This document shows positions 8,007 through 17,558 of a DNA stretch of 40,037 nucleotides, piece after piece. Position 1 is the first letter of the stretch, and the number at the start of each line of letters is the position of its first letter. The notes beneath the pieces are model-generated. The model was not told the DNA's origin. It saw only the letters and a list, made by a program, of their open reading frames with translations, and searched no databases. The translations under genes were made by a program, and so were the position numbers. The stretch comes from Anaerolineales bacterium. Lineage in GTDB: Bacteria > Chloroflexota > Anaerolineae > Anaerolineales > Villigracilaceae. Location of the stretch: positions 1 to 40,037 of the forward strand of contig JADLBX010000046.1 of assembly GCA_020847435.1 (NCBI GenBank). Direction: 5' to 3'.

Positions 8007-9131
8007 TTACTCCGCCTCGCCGCGCGTCCAGCGCACGCGATAACGCGACAGGAAATCACTTGCGATCAGGCAAACTAGAATAATGCCCTGGATCATTTTC
8101 GGAATCCCGGAGGGCTGAATCTCGCGCCCAGCGAGGATCAACGCGCCGAACAAGATCGAAACAAGGATAATCAGTAACGGGTTCAACTTCGCCAACCAGG
8201 CCACGATAATGCCCGTAAAACCGTACCCCGTCGCGAGCGGAGCGGTCTGCAAACGGCGCACCACGCCCGCCACCTCGCTCATGCCGCCCAGCCCCGCGAG
8301 CGCGCCCGATAGCGCCATCACCAGAATCGTGTTGCGCGCGATGTTCAAGCCCGCATATTTTGCGGCTTGCGGATTATCGCCGATCAAACGGATCTCGTAG
8401 CCCCAGCGGCTGCGATACACAATGAACCACAAGATAACCGCCGCCGCAATGCCGAACAACAAGCCCGCGTGTGTGGTCAGCCCGCGCAGAATCGGAATCT
8501 GGGAAGCGTATTCCGAAAGCCGCGGCAACGACGCGCCCTCGGGAAACTTGGGGCTCATCTGAAAACCGCCCTCGCTCCACACGCCGAAGATCCAAAAGTT
8601 CACCCACGAGATGGCAATGTAATTCAACATCAACGAACTGATGATCTCGTTCACGTTGAACTTCGCCTTGAGATAACCGGGGATGAAGCCCCACGCCGCG
8701 CCCATGGCAAGCCCCGCGACCGTCATCACCGGGATGAACAACCAGCGCGACGACTCCGCCGGCACAATGGGAGCCAGCACCACCGCGCTCGCGCCCCACG
8801 CGCCCATGATGAACTGTCCCTCCGCGCCAATGTTCCACAACTTCATGCGGAACGCGATCGAACACGCCAGCGCGGTCAACAGGATCGGCGTCGCTTTGAC
8901 GATCGTGTCCGAAAGCACGCCGAGATTCCCAAACGAGGCGCGCGCGATGTACAAATACGTAATGAACGGGTTGCCGCCCACCGCCGCGATCACGATACCG
9001 CCCAGAATCAACGCCACCGCCACCGCGCCGAGCGAGATCGCCAACGACTGCCGGGCGGAGGGTTCGTCTAAACGCGGTTCGAGCCTGACGCGCCACCTCG
9101 CGCCTTTTTTCGTCAATGTGGATTCAGCCAT
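8007..9131 (-). CDS. ABC transporter permease, BMP/nucleoside family (first permease)
   Basis: 374 aa with about 9-10 membrane segments. The stretch ACSIAFRMKLWNIGAEGQFIMGAWGA is the YufP/NupP family signature. A charged N-terminal tail of about 30 residues precedes the first helix. Its start overlaps the ATPase gene by 8 bp and its stop is 2 bp before the next permease, so the three are tightly coupled. It would form a heterodimeric inner-membrane channel with the other permease. Confidence 0.9.
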   Translation of the reverse strand: MAESTLTKKGARWRVRLEPRLDEPSARQSLAISLGAVAVALILGGIVIAAVGGNPFITYLYIARASFGNLGVLSDTIVKATPILLTALACSIAFRMKLWNIGAEGQFIMGAWGASAVVLAPIVPAESSRWLFIPVMTVAGLAMGAAWGFIPGYLKAKFNVNEIISSLMLNYIAISWVNFWIFGVWSEGGFQMSPKFPEGASLPRLSEYASQIPILRGLTTHAGLLFGIAAAVILWFIVYRSRWGYEIRLIGDNPQAAKYAGLNIARNTILVMALSGALAGLGGMSEVAGVVRRLQTAPLATGYGFTGIIVAWLAKLNPLLIILVSILFGALILAGREIQPSGIPKMIQGIILVCLIASDFLSRYRVRWTRGEAE

Positions 9132-10704
9132 GCGCCGCGACTCCCTCGTTTTGGATTTGTTCCAACGATGTGCCGGTCATCATCAGCCCGATCGCTTCGA
9201 GCAACCTTTCGTCTGGTTCGCCCACCCCCACCTGCACCTCCCCCATGATTTTTCCCTCGTAGATCACGTAGACGCGGTCGCTCAACGCCAGCAATTCCTC
9301 CAACTCCTCCGAGATAAGCAAGACCGCCGCGTCCGCTTCGCGCTGGGTCAACAACAAACGGTGGACGCCTTCGATCGCGCCCACATCCAGCCCGCGCGTC
9401 GGTTGAACCGCCACCATAAAGTTAGGAGTTCCCGAAATTTCACGCGCCAGAATCACCCGTTGTAAATTCCCGCCCGAAAGGAGGCGCACCGGCGTGTTGA
9501 CCGTCGGCACGATGATGTCATAGGCTTCTTTGAGTTGTTGGGCGAACTTCGACGCCGCGTTCATATCCAGCAACGAGCCTTTCGAGATCGGCGCCTTGCG
9601 ATAATTTTTCATGATCACGTTATCGGTCACGCTCAAATTGGGCGAACTGCCGACGTGCGTGCGGTCTTCGGGCACATACGACATGCCATGCTCGATCCCG
9701 TACAACGTATCGCGGTTGCTAACCTTTTCACCGTTCAGGGTCACGTCGCCCTGTTTGCATTTCCGCATCCCCGCGATCACTTGCGACAGCTCGATCTGTC
9801 CATTCCCCGCCACGCCTGCAATGCCGACGATCTCGCCCGCGCGGACGTTGAGCGAAAGCCCGCGCAAGGCTGGCAGTCCCTTATCGTTTTCCGCATGGAC
9901 GTCTTTCACATCCAGAATCACATTGCCCGCTTGCTTCGGTTTCCGATCCACGAACAATACGACCTCGCGTCCCACCATCATGCTCGCGAGTTGTTGCTTC
10001 GTCACGCCTTTGGCTGGCTCGCCCGAAGCCGTCGCCTTGCCGCGCCGCAACACACTGACGCGGTCCGCAATGGACGAGACTTCATGCAACTTATGGCTGA
10101 TGAAGATCACCGATTTGCCCTGCGCTGCCATCGAACGCAGCGTGTCGAACAAGACCTCGATCTCTTGTGGCGCGAGGACCGCCGTCGGCTCATCCATCAC
10201 CAACACATCCGCGCCGCGATAGAGCATCTTCAATAACTCCACGCGCTGCTGCTCGCCGACCGAGAGTTGCCAGATTTTGGCGCGCGGGTCAACTTTGAGT
10301 CCGTATGAATCGCCCAAGTCCGCGATCTTCTTGTCGTATTCGCTCAAGCGCATCAAGAACCGCGGCTCGTCCAACCCCAACAGGATATTCTCCGTCACCG
10401 TTTGCGACGGCACAAGCATGAAATGTTGATGCACCATGCCAATCCCCGCTTTGATGGCGTCACGCGGCGAGGAAAATTCCAAGCGCTTCCCCTTGACTTT
10501 GATAATACCCGCATCCTGCTTATACAAACCAGCGAGGATGTTCATCAGTGTGCTTTTGCCCGCCCCGTTCTCTCCCAGCAAAGCATGGATCTCCCCAACG
10601 CGCAATTCAAAATCCACATGGTCGTTGGCAAGCACGCCGGGAAACCGCTTGACAATGCCCTTCATTTCGACAGCCAGAGGAAATGAGTTGTTGGTTGCGT
10701 TCAT
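9124..10704 (-). CDS. ABC transporter ATPase with two nucleotide-binding domains, nucleoside import
   Basis: 526 aa. Domain 1 has Walker A GENGAGKST (44-52), signature LSVGEQQRVELLK and Walker B VLVMDEPT. Domain 2 has a degenerate Walker A (GVAGNGQIEL), signature LSGGNLQRVILAREI and the PTRGLDVGAIE motif. This duplicated layout, with a weakened second P-loop, is standard in the YufO/NupO and RbsA-like importers that pair with BMP lipoproteins. It sits between the lipoprotein and permease genes of the same operon and powers uptake. Confidence 0.92.
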   Translation of the reverse strand: MNATNNSFPLAVEMKGIVKRFPGVLANDHVDFELRVGEIHALLGENGAGKSTLMNILAGLYKQDAGIIKVKGKRLEFSSPRDAIKAGIGMVHQHFMLVPSQTVTENILLGLDEPRFLMRLSEYDKKIADLGDSYGLKVDPRAKIWQLSVGEQQRVELLKMLYRGADVLVMDEPTAVLAPQEIEVLFDTLRSMAAQGKSVIFISHKLHEVSSIADRVSVLRRGKATASGEPAKGVTKQQLASMMVGREVVLFVDRKPKQAGNVILDVKDVHAENDKGLPALRGLSLNVRAGEIVGIAGVAGNGQIELSQVIAGMRKCKQGDVTLNGEKVSNRDTLYGIEHGMSYVPEDRTHVGSSPNLSVTDNVIMKNYRKAPISKGSLLDMNAASKFAQQLKEAYDIIVPTVNTPVRLLSGGNLQRVILAREISGTPNFMVAVQPTRGLDVGAIEGVHRLLLTQREADAAVLLISEELEELLALSDRVYVIYEGKIMGEVQVGVGEPDERLLEAIGLMMTGTSLEQIQNEGVAAHG

Positions 10705-10784
10705 TGGCGCTCCGGGGAAGGTTTACCTAGCCAGATAAAAATGGGGCAGAACTTCACAGCCCTGCCCCATCCATCGAACAAAAC

Positions 10785-11990
10785 TTACTCGGGCAATTCA
10801 GCGGTGACGCCTTCAGCCCACCACTTCATACAAACGTCAATCGAACACGGCAGACCGAATTCAGGGAACGCATCCAGGTCAACTTGTTCAAGGCTCTGAC
10901 CGGCGGGCAAGACGACATTCCCCTTGTTGTCGTTGATCGGTCCCTTGAACACATCGAAGCGGGTGAACTCGCCAGCCAACATCTGGGCAAGGATGTCGCG
11001 CACCTCCTGAACCACAGCCGGGTCGAGATCGGCAACGCCGGGTTGAGGCGTCTGCCCTTCCATGAAACCATACAACCCCAGCGCGCCGGTGTCGGCGTCG
11101 AAATACTGCCAGCCGGGTTTATACGTGCCCGCGATCACCTGCTCGGCAATCTCGGCATAGACCGGTCCCCACACCCAGTACGGCGCGGTGAGACAGCGCT
11201 CCACCTTGCACGAGCCATACCAGTCATAGGTCACGCCATACTTGCCTTTTTCCTGCGCCACGTCGGCGACCGCGGGAGTATCCGCGCCGGTGAAAACAAC
11301 ATACGCGCCCGCGTCAAACAACGAAGCCGCGCCTTCCTTCTCGATCACCGGGTCGTGCCAGGTGCTGAGCCAGCGCACATCCATCGTACATTCAGGGCAA
11401 GTCTTCCTCATGCCTAACGCGATCGCGTTGCCAAGGCGGATTTCCTCAGGGATCGGGAACGTCGCCATATACCCCAGTTTAGTCTGACCGTCCTGCTTGG
11501 CGCGCGCGCCAGCCAGCATCCCCGCGAGGAACTTCATATCCTCCATCGCGCCCATCAGGTTGCCGAAGTTCTTTTCATTGGACTTGATACCGGTCAGGTG
11601 GATGAACATCGTATCGGAGAATTCTGTCGCGACGATCTCCATCGAATCGCCAAAGCCGAAGGATGTGCCGAAGATCAAGTCGAAACCCTTGCGAGCCAAC
11701 GCCCGGAAAACTTGTTCAGAGTCGGCGCCTTCAGGCACATTCTCAACGTACGCGATATTCACATTGGGAACATTCTCTTTGATATACAGCAAACCCTCAT
11801 AGTGCGCCTGCGACCAACCGCCGTCGTCATGCGGGCCGATCAAAACCATGCCCACATTAAATTTTCCCTCTTCAATGGCGGGGATCTGAAAGCCCCCCAC
11901 CTCTTCCACCGCCGGGGCGCCGCCACATGCCGCCAAAACGAGAGAAAGGACCGTCAACAATAGTACGACCTGCAAAAGTGACTTACGCAT
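10785..11990 (-). CDS. BMP-family substrate-binding lipoprotein, purine/nucleoside ABC importer
   Basis: 401 aa from the ATG at 11990, chosen because AAGGAG lies upstream and it gives a clean signal MRKSLLQVVLLLTVLSLVLAAC with lipobox LAAC (lipidated C22). A longer frame to 12026 adds a charged stretch unlike a signal peptide. The mature part matches the BMP/PnrA family (Pfam PF02608), with KFNVGMVLIGPHDDGGWSQAHYEG near the start and YMATFPIPEEIRLGNAIALGM in the middle. It captures nucleosides or purine bases outside the membrane for the permeases encoded downstream. First gene of the operon. Confidence 0.92.
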   Translation of the reverse strand: MRKSLLQVVLLLTVLSLVLAACGGAPAVEEVGGFQIPAIEEGKFNVGMVLIGPHDDGGWSQAHYEGLLYIKENVPNVNIAYVENVPEGADSEQVFRALARKGFDLIFGTSFGFGDSMEIVATEFSDTMFIHLTGIKSNEKNFGNLMGAMEDMKFLAGMLAGARAKQDGQTKLGYMATFPIPEEIRLGNAIALGMRKTCPECTMDVRWLSTWHDPVIEKEGAASLFDAGAYVVFTGADTPAVADVAQEKGKYGVTYDWYGSCKVERCLTAPYWVWGPVYAEIAEQVIAGTYKPGWQYFDADTGALGLYGFMEGQTPQPGVADLDPAVVQEVRDILAQMLAGEFTRFDVFKGPINDNKGNVVLPAGQSLEQVDLDAFPEFGLPCSIDVCMKWWAEGVTAELPE

Positions 11991-12111
11991 TTTCTTCTTC
12001 TCCTTGTGAATTGATTGTCGGGTCATGCAAGCATCGGATGAGCGATTGACGTTCCCGCGCGCCTCCTTTCACAATTGTCTTACAAATCGCAGGTGAAACT
12101 AACGTCGTTCT

Positions 12112-12141
12112 ATTGTAGAGCCAAACACGGATTTAAATCAA
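12112..12141 (-). promoter_or_regulatory. Predicted promoter of the purine import operon
   Basis: The minus strand carries TTGATT (12141-12136) and TACAAT (12117-12112) separated by 18 bp, upstream of the BMP lipoprotein gene. This leaves a leader of roughly 115-120 nt. I see no known purine riboswitch core in the leader. Confidence 0.5.
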
Positions 12142-12150
12142 GTGTGACTT

Positions 12151-14178
12151 TCATGGATCACAGACCAACAAGCTCTGAATTTGACTCAACGCCCCGCTTC
12201 GTTTCGACGCGCTCAACGCGTCCCCGCGCGGACTTTTGGCTGTCTCAGCCTCGACGCGTTCCCACAACCGACAGAGGGGCGCGCCCATCAACTCCGACGC
12301 CGCGAACGATCTCTGCGACAACTCGACCGCGCGTTCCCACGCCCCTGCGTGCGCGTACCCTTCGATGAAAACGAAATACTCCGCCGGGTCGCCCGGTTGG
12401 GCGTTCAACGCAAACGCCTCGTCAGCCAACGCGAGCGCTTCATCCCATTGTTTGAATTGGCGCGCCAAATCTGCTTTTTGGAAGTAATAGCACCATCCAT
12501 GCGCAGGTTCGGGATCATACGGCTCAGGCATCTGCGCGGATGGTTCGTTCGAGATCGTTTCATAATTTGTAAGCCGCGCGGCGAAGCGCATCAAACTCTG
12601 TTCGGGGATGCTTCGGTTCACCCGATCCACTTCGGGGTCGAGAATCCGCAAACAGCCTGGGGGTGAAAAATAAATCACCAACGCTTGCGATGTATTGCCA
12701 TTGAACGTCCCCGCCAGATAATTAGTATAGATTGGCAAATCGGGTTCGAGTTTGGGGAGCGCGTCGCTTCGCAGGCGTGTGGTTGGGTACAGCAACACGT
12801 ACGGGATATGTTCTCTTTGAAGGTCTGGCGCGTAAACCCAATTCACAACAGGGCTGAGGGAATTATCCGCATAATATTCCAGCGCGCCTTCGTTCATGAT
12901 GATGGCGGTATCAGGTTCAATGCTTGGCGCGCGCCACGCAAGTTGCCAGAACAAATCTTTTTGCGTTTGCCAATCCTGTGCGTAATCGTTCGCAGACAAA
13001 AATTGTTTACCGACAGCCAGCGCGACCAGCGAAATAAGCAAAGCAATGCGAATCCGCTCCCACGGAATCAAATTAATCGCGCCTACAAAGACCAAACCAA
13101 CACCAAACATGAACGGAAGCGTAAAGCGGCTCGCGGGCCACGCCAACGAAGGGACGAATCCCACCAGCCAGAAGGGCCAGCCCGAAAGCAGGAGGGAGAA
13201 AATTCCCAAGCCGATCATCCACAGCGAATCGGTTATATTTTTTTGAATCGGTTTCGTCTCTGTGCGTGAAGCGAACAAAAAGCCAGCGATCGAAACGAGG
13301 ACGGTCACTGCGATCACAACATAATACGAACCGAGAATCGATTCCGCCGATTCGATGTTCGGCAACTGCGTTACCCCCATCCACGCGTCGCGCAGGACAA
13401 GCGTCAACGTGAAGCGGATGTTACGCGCCAAGGCAATGATCGTCTCCAGCGGCGCGGACTTCAACGAGTCTCCCAGCCCAATGCCATAGACTTGGTTGTT
13501 GAAGATGAACAACCGCGAGAGAACCGCCAAAACGAACACCGCCAGATACGGAATCCACAACTTGAACGTTTTCACCGTCCGCTCGCGCAGGCTCATCGTC
13601 TCGTTGCGAAGCGCGGCGAGGATGACTCCCACGCGCATCAACTCCAACACGTAGAAATATTCCATCATCCACAAATTGAGCGCGGAGAAAATAAGTCCCA
13701 GCGCGGTGAACCGCCAGTAGCGGTCGGGTTGTTCGAGCGCCCTCAGCATGAACCAATAGGAGATCAAAAAGAAAAACAGGACGATGAAGAAATGACAGTA
13801 TAAAAACGCCGACCATTGTTGGGTAAACCCAGGATAAACAAGAAAGATCACCGCCACGCCCAAAGCCAGAGACGGCTTCCCTTTCCATAATTTATCAACG
13901 AGCGTGTACACAACCACCGCGCCAAGCCAGCGCCAAAGCAAAGCGAACATTTGCCAATAGATCGGCTCATACGGCAGAACGCTCGTCGTAACCTGATACA
14001 ACAATCCCCACACGGGACGATTGGTCGAAAAATATTGCGTCAGCGCTGCGCGCCCGAGTTGATAACGAATCCACGAGATGGGCAAGTCGTCCCAGTAGAA
14101 GCCGAGGCGTGGGAGGAGGAGTCCGTAGGCGAGGATGGCGAGGGCGAGGAGAATGAAATGTGGGCGAAAAAGTTTCAT
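12151..14178 (-). CDS. Polytopic membrane protein with C-terminal TPR-like part (paralog A)
   Basis: 675 aa. The first ~400 residues hold about 10-11 hydrophobic segments. An early loop reads GFYWDDLPISWIRYQLG; paired acidic residues in the first outer loop are typical of GT-C glycosyltransferases. The last ~150 residues are soluble, with helical repeats such as GWCYYFQKADLARQFKQWDEALALADEAF that resemble TPRs. The neighbouring gene encodes a close paralog, aligned along the whole length (WDDxPISWIRY, HGWCYYFQKA and FVFIEGYAHAG are shared). In a surface-polysaccharide context a lipid-linked sugar transferase role is plausible but not shown. No named family recognised. Confidence 0.75.
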   Translation of the reverse strand: MKLFRPHFILLALAILAYGLLLPRLGFYWDDLPISWIRYQLGRAALTQYFSTNRPVWGLLYQVTTSVLPYEPIYWQMFALLWRWLGAVVVYTLVDKLWKGKPSLALGVAVIFLVYPGFTQQWSAFLYCHFFIVLFFFLISYWFMLRALEQPDRYWRFTALGLIFSALNLWMMEYFYVLELMRVGVILAALRNETMSLRERTVKTFKLWIPYLAVFVLAVLSRLFIFNNQVYGIGLGDSLKSAPLETIIALARNIRFTLTLVLRDAWMGVTQLPNIESAESILGSYYVVIAVTVLVSIAGFLFASRTETKPIQKNITDSLWMIGLGIFSLLLSGWPFWLVGFVPSLAWPASRFTLPFMFGVGLVFVGAINLIPWERIRIALLISLVALAVGKQFLSANDYAQDWQTQKDLFWQLAWRAPSIEPDTAIIMNEGALEYYADNSLSPVVNWVYAPDLQREHIPYVLLYPTTRLRSDALPKLEPDLPIYTNYLAGTFNGNTSQALVIYFSPPGCLRILDPEVDRVNRSIPEQSLMRFAARLTNYETISNEPSAQMPEPYDPEPAHGWCYYFQKADLARQFKQWDEALALADEAFALNAQPGDPAEYFVFIEGYAHAGAWERAVELSQRSFAASELMGAPLCRLWERVEAETAKSPRGDALSASKRSGALSQIQSLLVCDP

Positions 14179-14198
14179 CGAAGTTTTATCTTTGGCTC

Positions 14199-14260
14199 GA
14201 CGCAGTGCAACTGCATCGAGAACAAAACTCTTCGTAGTGGCGACTTTAGTCGCCCCACGA
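14199..14260. repeat. Two hairpin elements between the paralogous membrane-protein genes
   Basis: CTCGACGCAG/CTGCATCGAG around TGCAA (about 14197-14220) is a diverged copy of the perfect hairpin at 21496-21522, sharing GACGCAGTGCAACTGC. Just beyond, GTAGT followed by GGCGACT (14239-14245), TT, AGTCGCC (14248-14254) is a GTAG-type hairpin. Both lie upstream of paralog A. Confidence 0.7.
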
Positions 14261-14277
14261 CTGACGCGAAGCGGTTA

Positions 14278-16281
14278 CTACTGTAAACCAGAACATTCAA
14301 TCATCTTTTGGACTTCGTTCAATGAATCGATCTTCTGCTGGCTGGACTCTGTTTGCAAATCTATCCGATTCCACAACTTACACAGAAGCGGATCAACGTA
14401 ACTCTTCGAGACCTGGCGCGCTTCTTTCGATAATTTGACCGCCTCTTCCCAATCGCCCGCATGGGCATAACCTTCGATGAAGACAAACAATTCAACGGGA
14501 TTGTTGAAATGCTCGTCGAGGTTGAACGCCTCTTTGGCGAGACGGTTCACTTCGTCCCAATCGCCGAATTGGCGCGCCAACTCCGCTTTTTGGAAGTAGT
14601 AGCACCATCCGTGCGGAGGCTCGTCGCCGTAGAACGCGGGCATGGACGCGGTCGGCGCGGGCAGAATCCGCTGGGGGTTGAATAACGCCGACGCCTGGCG
14701 CATCAGGCTGAGGTCCGAGATGAAGCGGTTGTTTGAGTCCAGATCAGGATCGAGAAGGCGAAGACAAAATGGAGGGGCGTAGTAAAACGCGAGCGAGTCC
14801 GATGTATTCCCGTTGAATTTTCCAGCAGTGTAGTTGTAAGTGATCGGTGTGTTCGGCTCCAGCGAAGGGAGCGATCCGCCGAGGCGGTTGACGGGATAGA
14901 ACAACGCGTACTTGATGTGGTCGGCAGATGGGTTGGGGTCGTAAATCCAGTTGACCGCCGCGCTGATGGAATTGTCGGCGGAGAATAACAGGCTTTCGTT
15001 CATCAAGACGAGCGTGTCGGGTTCGATGCTTGGCGCGCGCCAGTAGAGTTGCCAGAAAAGATTCTTTTGCGACTGCCAGTCGCGCAGATAATCCACCGAC
15101 CAGAGGAATTGCCTGCCCGCCGAAAGCGCGATGAGGAGAACAGCGACGAAATATTTTGCGCGCGCGGGCAAGAGATCAATCAGCCCGATGAGGAAAAAAC
15201 ACGCGCCGAACATGAACGACAACAGCGCGCGGTTGGCGGGGAAGCCGAGGGTCACGGGCAGGTTCGTCACCCAATATGGAACGCCGCCCATCAACAGCAT
15301 AAGCGCGCCAAGCGCGATGAGCCAAAGTGAAACGCGCTTTTCATTCGGCGATTCTTTTTCGTTTGACCGCCCGAACAAAAAGACAATCGCGCCGACGATC
15401 AACACGACCAAAATATAAAGCGCGCTCGTGCGTAACCCGTTGACTTCGGGATTCGGGAATTGGAAGATTTGAGTCCATGCCCCGATTGCCGCCGCCCAAA
15501 GACTTGAAAAGACGTGTTGGATTAACTGAGTGACGGTTTCAATCGGCGCGCGAGCGACTTCCTCGGTGAGGCTGTAGCCAAAGCCAGGATGACTGTACAC
15601 CAGCGAACGATACAACAGGACAAAGATAATCACGCCGATATACGGAAGCCATGCCTTGAACGTTTTTACGCCGCGTTCACGGATCGTCAACGGCTCGTCG
15701 CGCAGGGAGGCGAACAGGACGACGGGGCGCATAAATTCGAGCAAAAAGAAATACTCGAACATCAACAGGTGCAAGGCGGAGAAAAGCATCGCAGGGATGG
15801 TCTTGCCGCGCAACATCAAATGAAAAGAGATCAGCAAAAAGAAAAGGACGATGAAGAAGTGTGAATAGACGTAACTCACCCACTGCTGATTGAAGCCAGG
15901 ATACAGCAAGAGGAATAATGAAAGAAAGAACGCAGTGACTTTGCGATTGGGGAGCAATCTCGCCGTGACCAGATAGAACGCGACAACTCCCGCCCAGCGC
16001 CAGAACATGGCGAACAATTGCCACACGGCAGGAACAGGCGGCAGGATGAATCCCGTCAATTGGTAGAGCAAAGCCCACACGGGGCGCGAATCGGAGAAGT
16101 ATTTCGTGGTCGCCGCGCTCCCCAATTCGTAGCGAATCCACGAGATGGGCTGGTCGTCCCAGTAAAAGCCCAATTGCCAGAAGAACAATCCGTAGGCAAG
16201 GATGGTTGTGATGAGTAGAACAAGGGGAATTGCAAACGGTCGCGAAGTGAAGCCTGATACTCGCTGGCGCAAACTTTTCAT
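14278..16281 (-). CDS. Polytopic membrane protein with C-terminal TPR-like part (paralog B)
   Basis: 667 aa, tandem paralog of the next gene downstream. Same design: GFYWDDQPISWIRYELG loop after the first helix, about 10-11 membrane segments, then a soluble helical tail (GWCYYFQKAELARQFGDWDEVNRLAKEAF). The two paralogs are clearly related yet well diverged, so the duplication is not recent. The conserved WDD motif hints at a GT-C-like fold. Neighbours (flippase-like protein, FemAB-like proteins, deacetylase) suggest cell-surface glycan work, but the reaction is unknown. Confidence 0.75.
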   Translation of the reverse strand: MKSLRQRVSGFTSRPFAIPLVLLITTILAYGLFFWQLGFYWDDQPISWIRYELGSAATTKYFSDSRPVWALLYQLTGFILPPVPAVWQLFAMFWRWAGVVAFYLVTARLLPNRKVTAFFLSLFLLLYPGFNQQWVSYVYSHFFIVLFFLLISFHLMLRGKTIPAMLFSALHLLMFEYFFLLEFMRPVVLFASLRDEPLTIRERGVKTFKAWLPYIGVIIFVLLYRSLVYSHPGFGYSLTEEVARAPIETVTQLIQHVFSSLWAAAIGAWTQIFQFPNPEVNGLRTSALYILVVLIVGAIVFLFGRSNEKESPNEKRVSLWLIALGALMLLMGGVPYWVTNLPVTLGFPANRALLSFMFGACFFLIGLIDLLPARAKYFVAVLLIALSAGRQFLWSVDYLRDWQSQKNLFWQLYWRAPSIEPDTLVLMNESLLFSADNSISAAVNWIYDPNPSADHIKYALFYPVNRLGGSLPSLEPNTPITYNYTAGKFNGNTSDSLAFYYAPPFCLRLLDPDLDSNNRFISDLSLMRQASALFNPQRILPAPTASMPAFYGDEPPHGWCYYFQKAELARQFGDWDEVNRLAKEAFNLDEHFNNPVELFVFIEGYAHAGDWEEAVKLSKEARQVSKSYVDPLLCKLWNRIDLQTESSQQKIDSLNEVQKMIECSGLQ

Positions 16282-16371
16282 AGATGGGTATATCTTATCG
16301 TGAAAAATTGGATTTGGAGTCGGAAGCTTGCTCCCGTTTACTCCACCAGCAAGCAGTGGAGTCCAAAATAA

Positions 16372-17355
16372 TCATTTTTTCGACGAACGGTCGAACCAAT
16401 AAATGATTCCGCCGACGAGACTACCTGCGAGTCCCAACGCAAAGACGGTCAACGAGAATGCAACCGCGTCGGCGGAGGCAATGCCCCACGACGCGGCAAA
16501 AAGCACGAACACACTTTCACGGATGCCGATGCCGTTGAACGACAGCGGTAAAACGATCGCCAGATACAGCAACGGAACAAAAAGAAACAGGTCTGAAAAT
16601 TTGACGGGCAATTGGATGGCTGAACCGACCACCCAATATGAAATGATGTCTGCAAATTGAATAAGGAAGGAGATGAGGAAGACGAACGTCAACGCGATGG
16701 GATGCCTGACCTTGAAGCGGAAACTGTGCACCCAATCTTTCAAACGCATCTTTTCCGCGACGGGAAAGCGGGACACAAACCCTTCCGCCCACTGCCCAAA
16801 GGAGGGGACGGTCGAGATCGTTATGATGCCGACCAACGCGAGAAACACTCCGCCAAGCAACAACCAGAAGAGCCAGTCGCGGCGGAGATCAAAGCGGAAG
16901 GAAAGCGCGACCAGTCCCAACGTCACGAGAGAAGCATAACTCAGGACGCGTTCGTAAAAGATCGTCGCGGCGACCGATTCCACTTTGCCCGTGTCGCGTC
17001 CGCCCGCGTAGAGTCGGAATGCGTCGCCGCCGAGACTCCCAGGCAGGAAGTTGTTGAAGAACAAGCCGATCAAAATCCTACGGAGAAGAACGCCGAAGGT
17101 TTGAGTCACGTCCCATGCTTTGAGGAGAATTTTCCACCGAATCGCCTGAAGGCTCACGGAGATAAAATACAGCGCGAAGAACGCCAACAAATACGTCGGC
17201 TTGATGCGGCTGAACGCGCGCGCGATCTCGGTGAACGCGGAGAGGCGAATCAGATACGCGAGCAACAGCGCGCTGACGACGACGCGCAGGGATAACGAGA
17301 CGGCGGGCTTTTTGAGAAATTCCCAAAGGCGGGTGAGGGGCGAATCGTTTTGCAT
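16372..17355 (-). CDS. Lysylphosphatidylglycerol synthase TM-domain / flippase-like membrane protein
   Basis: 327 aa with about 8 membrane helices. The segment KILLKAWDVTQTFGVLLRRILIGLFFNNFLPGSLGGDAFRLYAGGR is the hallmark of the UPF0104/LPG_synthase_TM family (PF03706), including the conserved NxxLPGxxGGD motif. Members move or modify lipid-linked substrates, and similar proteins occur in glycan loci. The soluble catalytic domain of MprF is absent, so lysyl transfer is not expected. It shares orientation with the flanking surface genes. Confidence 0.85.
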   Translation of the reverse strand: MQNDSPLTRLWEFLKKPAVSLSLRVVVSALLLAYLIRLSAFTEIARAFSRIKPTYLLAFFALYFISVSLQAIRWKILLKAWDVTQTFGVLLRRILIGLFFNNFLPGSLGGDAFRLYAGGRDTGKVESVAATIFYERVLSYASLVTLGLVALSFRFDLRRDWLFWLLLGGVFLALVGIITISTVPSFGQWAEGFVSRFPVAEKMRLKDWVHSFRFKVRHPIALTFVFLISFLIQFADIISYWVVGSAIQLPVKFSDLFLFVPLLYLAIVLPLSFNGIGIRESVFVLFAASWGIASADAVAFSLTVFALGLAGSLVGGIIYWFDRSSKK

Positions 17356-17356
17356 T

Positions 17357-17550
17357 CTCAGATAATTTTTTAACCGCTAAGCCCGCGAAGGGCGCAAAGA
17401 AAATCTCTTTGTTCTTGGCGATCTTTGCATTCTTCGCGGTTAACCATTTTTTCAGCGCTCAGATATTTTTTTAACCGCTAAGCCCGCGAAGGGCGCAAAG
17501 AAAATCCTTTTTGCCTTTTAGCGACCTTTGCGTTCTTCGCGGTTAATAAG
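17357..17550 (+). repeat. Two tandem copies of a dispersed AACCGC...GCGGTT element
   Basis: Copy 1 (about 17357-17443) and copy 2 (about 17459-17546) both start CTCAGATA, then T-run, then TTAACCGCTAAGCCCGCGAA, and end TTCTTCGCGGTTAA. They are about 102 bp apart start to start. Ends are inverted (TTAACCGC/GCGGTTAA). The same family is found inside the molybdenum hydroxylase gene at 3.4 and 5.0 kb. This fills the gap between the methyltransferase and the flippase-like gene. Confidence 0.85.
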
Positions 17551-17558
17551 TTTTTCTT

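Noticed and set aside
11991..12111. Purine riboswitch in the leader of the import operon
   Set aside because: The leader is about 120 nt, but I cannot find a purine-riboswitch core or a terminator-like stem with a T run; no support from sequence alone.
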